Shown in pieces: positions 63,616 to 64,000 of a DNA stretch of 64,000 bases. This DNA comes from Rhodothermia bacterium. Its GTDB lineage: Bacteria > Bacteroidota > Rhodothermia > Balneolales > Balneolaceae. A model generated the notes under the pieces. The model worked only from the letters and a program-made list of their open reading frames with translations. It ran no database searches and was not told the origin of the DNA. The stretch's first letter is position 1, and the number at the start of each line of letters is the position of its first letter. Both the position numbers and the translations under genes were made by a program. The stretch is from positions 124,001 through 188,000 of the forward strand of contig JAUICM010000002.1 in NCBI GenBank assembly GCA_030427885.1, in the 5' to 3' direction.

Positions 63616-64000
63616 CTATTTAACAAGGATCATTTTCTTCACCGATGTGAAGTTCTCACCTGAGTCAGATTTAGCTCTGATTATGTACAGATACATTCCA
63701 GAGGCAAGTGCTTTGGCATCCCATTTAACTTTGTAGTATCCCGGATTCTGATTTTCGTCTACCAGTGTAGCAACCTTACGGCCTAATACGTCGAAAATGG
63801 TAATATTAACCTGCGCTTTCGAAGCCAGATCATATTGAATATTAGTTGTCGGGTTAAATGGGTTTGGATAGTTCTGAGCCAGATTGAATGTCTCAGGAAT
63901 GATATCGGACAGGTCAACGGCTGTTTTCATAGCGGATCGAACAGGCGTTACCACATTTTCCAACCTGATATCAGAAGTTATATCCACATCGGAACTTCCC
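63616..64000 (-). CDS. C-terminal part of a T9SS-exported protein, cut off by the window edge
   Basis: The frame is open from the stop at 63616 to the window end without interruption, so at least 128 codons of a longer gene are visible. The last 80 residues are a type A sorting domain: NYPNPFNPTT, TIFDVLGRKVATLVDE and ASGMYLYIIRAKS, ending in a short basic tail. It is related to the domain of the beta-helix protein at 56-58.7 kb. The catalytic or binding part of this protein lies beyond the right edge. The protein is probably another secreted mannan-locus enzyme. Confidence 0.9.
   Translation of the reverse strand, partial: GSSDVDITSDIRLENVVTPVRSAMKTAVDLSDIIPETFNLAQNYPNPFNPTTNIQYDLASKAQVNITIFDVLGRKVATLVDENQNPGYYKVKWDAKALASGMYLYIIRAKSDSGENFTSVKKMILVK

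Overview
This window looks like chromosome of a Gram-negative member of the Bacteroidota/Balneolota/Rhodothermota group. Two proteins end in a C-terminal sorting domain of the NYPNPFNPTT type used by the type IX secretion system. There is a SusC-like TonB-dependent receptor, many lipoproteins and periplasmic proteins, and mostly weak Shine-Dalgarno sequences. A Balneolaceae-like marine or hypersaline heterotroph is my best guess. Base composition is moderate, except for the AT-rich AIPR gene at 18.3-20.3 kb and the cut-off gene at the left edge.

Layout from left to right. 0-3.6 kb: a cut-off membrane protein gene and gcvP (glycine decarboxylase), both on minus. 3.8-11.1 kb: three tandem secreted paralogues (Ig-like domains plus an LVIVD beta-propeller), then a YVTN propeller protein with a Met/His-rich insert. 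11.1-13.6 kb: an unknown protein, a ZIP metal transporter and two single-domain receivers. 13.6-18.1 kb: a compact minus-strand run of MFS transporter, two bacterial-PH membrane proteins, ArsN2-like acetyltransferase, ArsR regulator and a DUF6428-like protein, with matching operator palindromes at the last two start codons. 18.3-20.3 kb: a lone AIPR-family (abortive infection) gene. 20.3-29.4 kb: a two-component system, divergent from a PDZ protein, a NEW3-like membrane-anchored protein, an ABC ATPase and two paralogous ABC-2 permeases. 29.5-34.7 kb: an unknown lipoprotein and a propeller-amidohydrolase fusion. 34.9-38.5 kb: two convergent HisKA_2 histidine kinases. 38.6-45.1 kb: two ABC-F proteins (EttA and Uup types), a secreted phosphoesterase and a DUF1080 lipoprotein; a 564-bp intergenic stretch here holds near-identical hairpin repeats. 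45.2-47.8 kb: a membrane class III nucleotide cyclase, an NTF2-like protein and an aldo/keto reductase. 47.9-64 kb: a beta-mannan utilisation locus.

The mannan locus reads as a pathway. GH26 and GH5 enzymes at the cell surface or in the periplasm cut mannan. A TonB receptor and a sodium:solute symporter import the oligosaccharides. An AGE-family epimerase turns mannobiose into mannosylglucose, and a GH130 phosphorylase splits that into mannose 1-phosphate and glucose. A divergent ROK regulator probably controls the locus through a pair of 22-bp repeats upstream of the receptor. No SusD partner is seen. Two T9SS-type proteins (one cut off by the right edge) flank the receptor and regulator.

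The least explained parts are the three-copy LVIVD cluster, the two-component/PDZ/NEW3/ABC module, the intergenic hairpin family, and the operators that touch start codons in the arsenic-type cluster. No rRNA, tRNA, CRISPR array or transposase was found.
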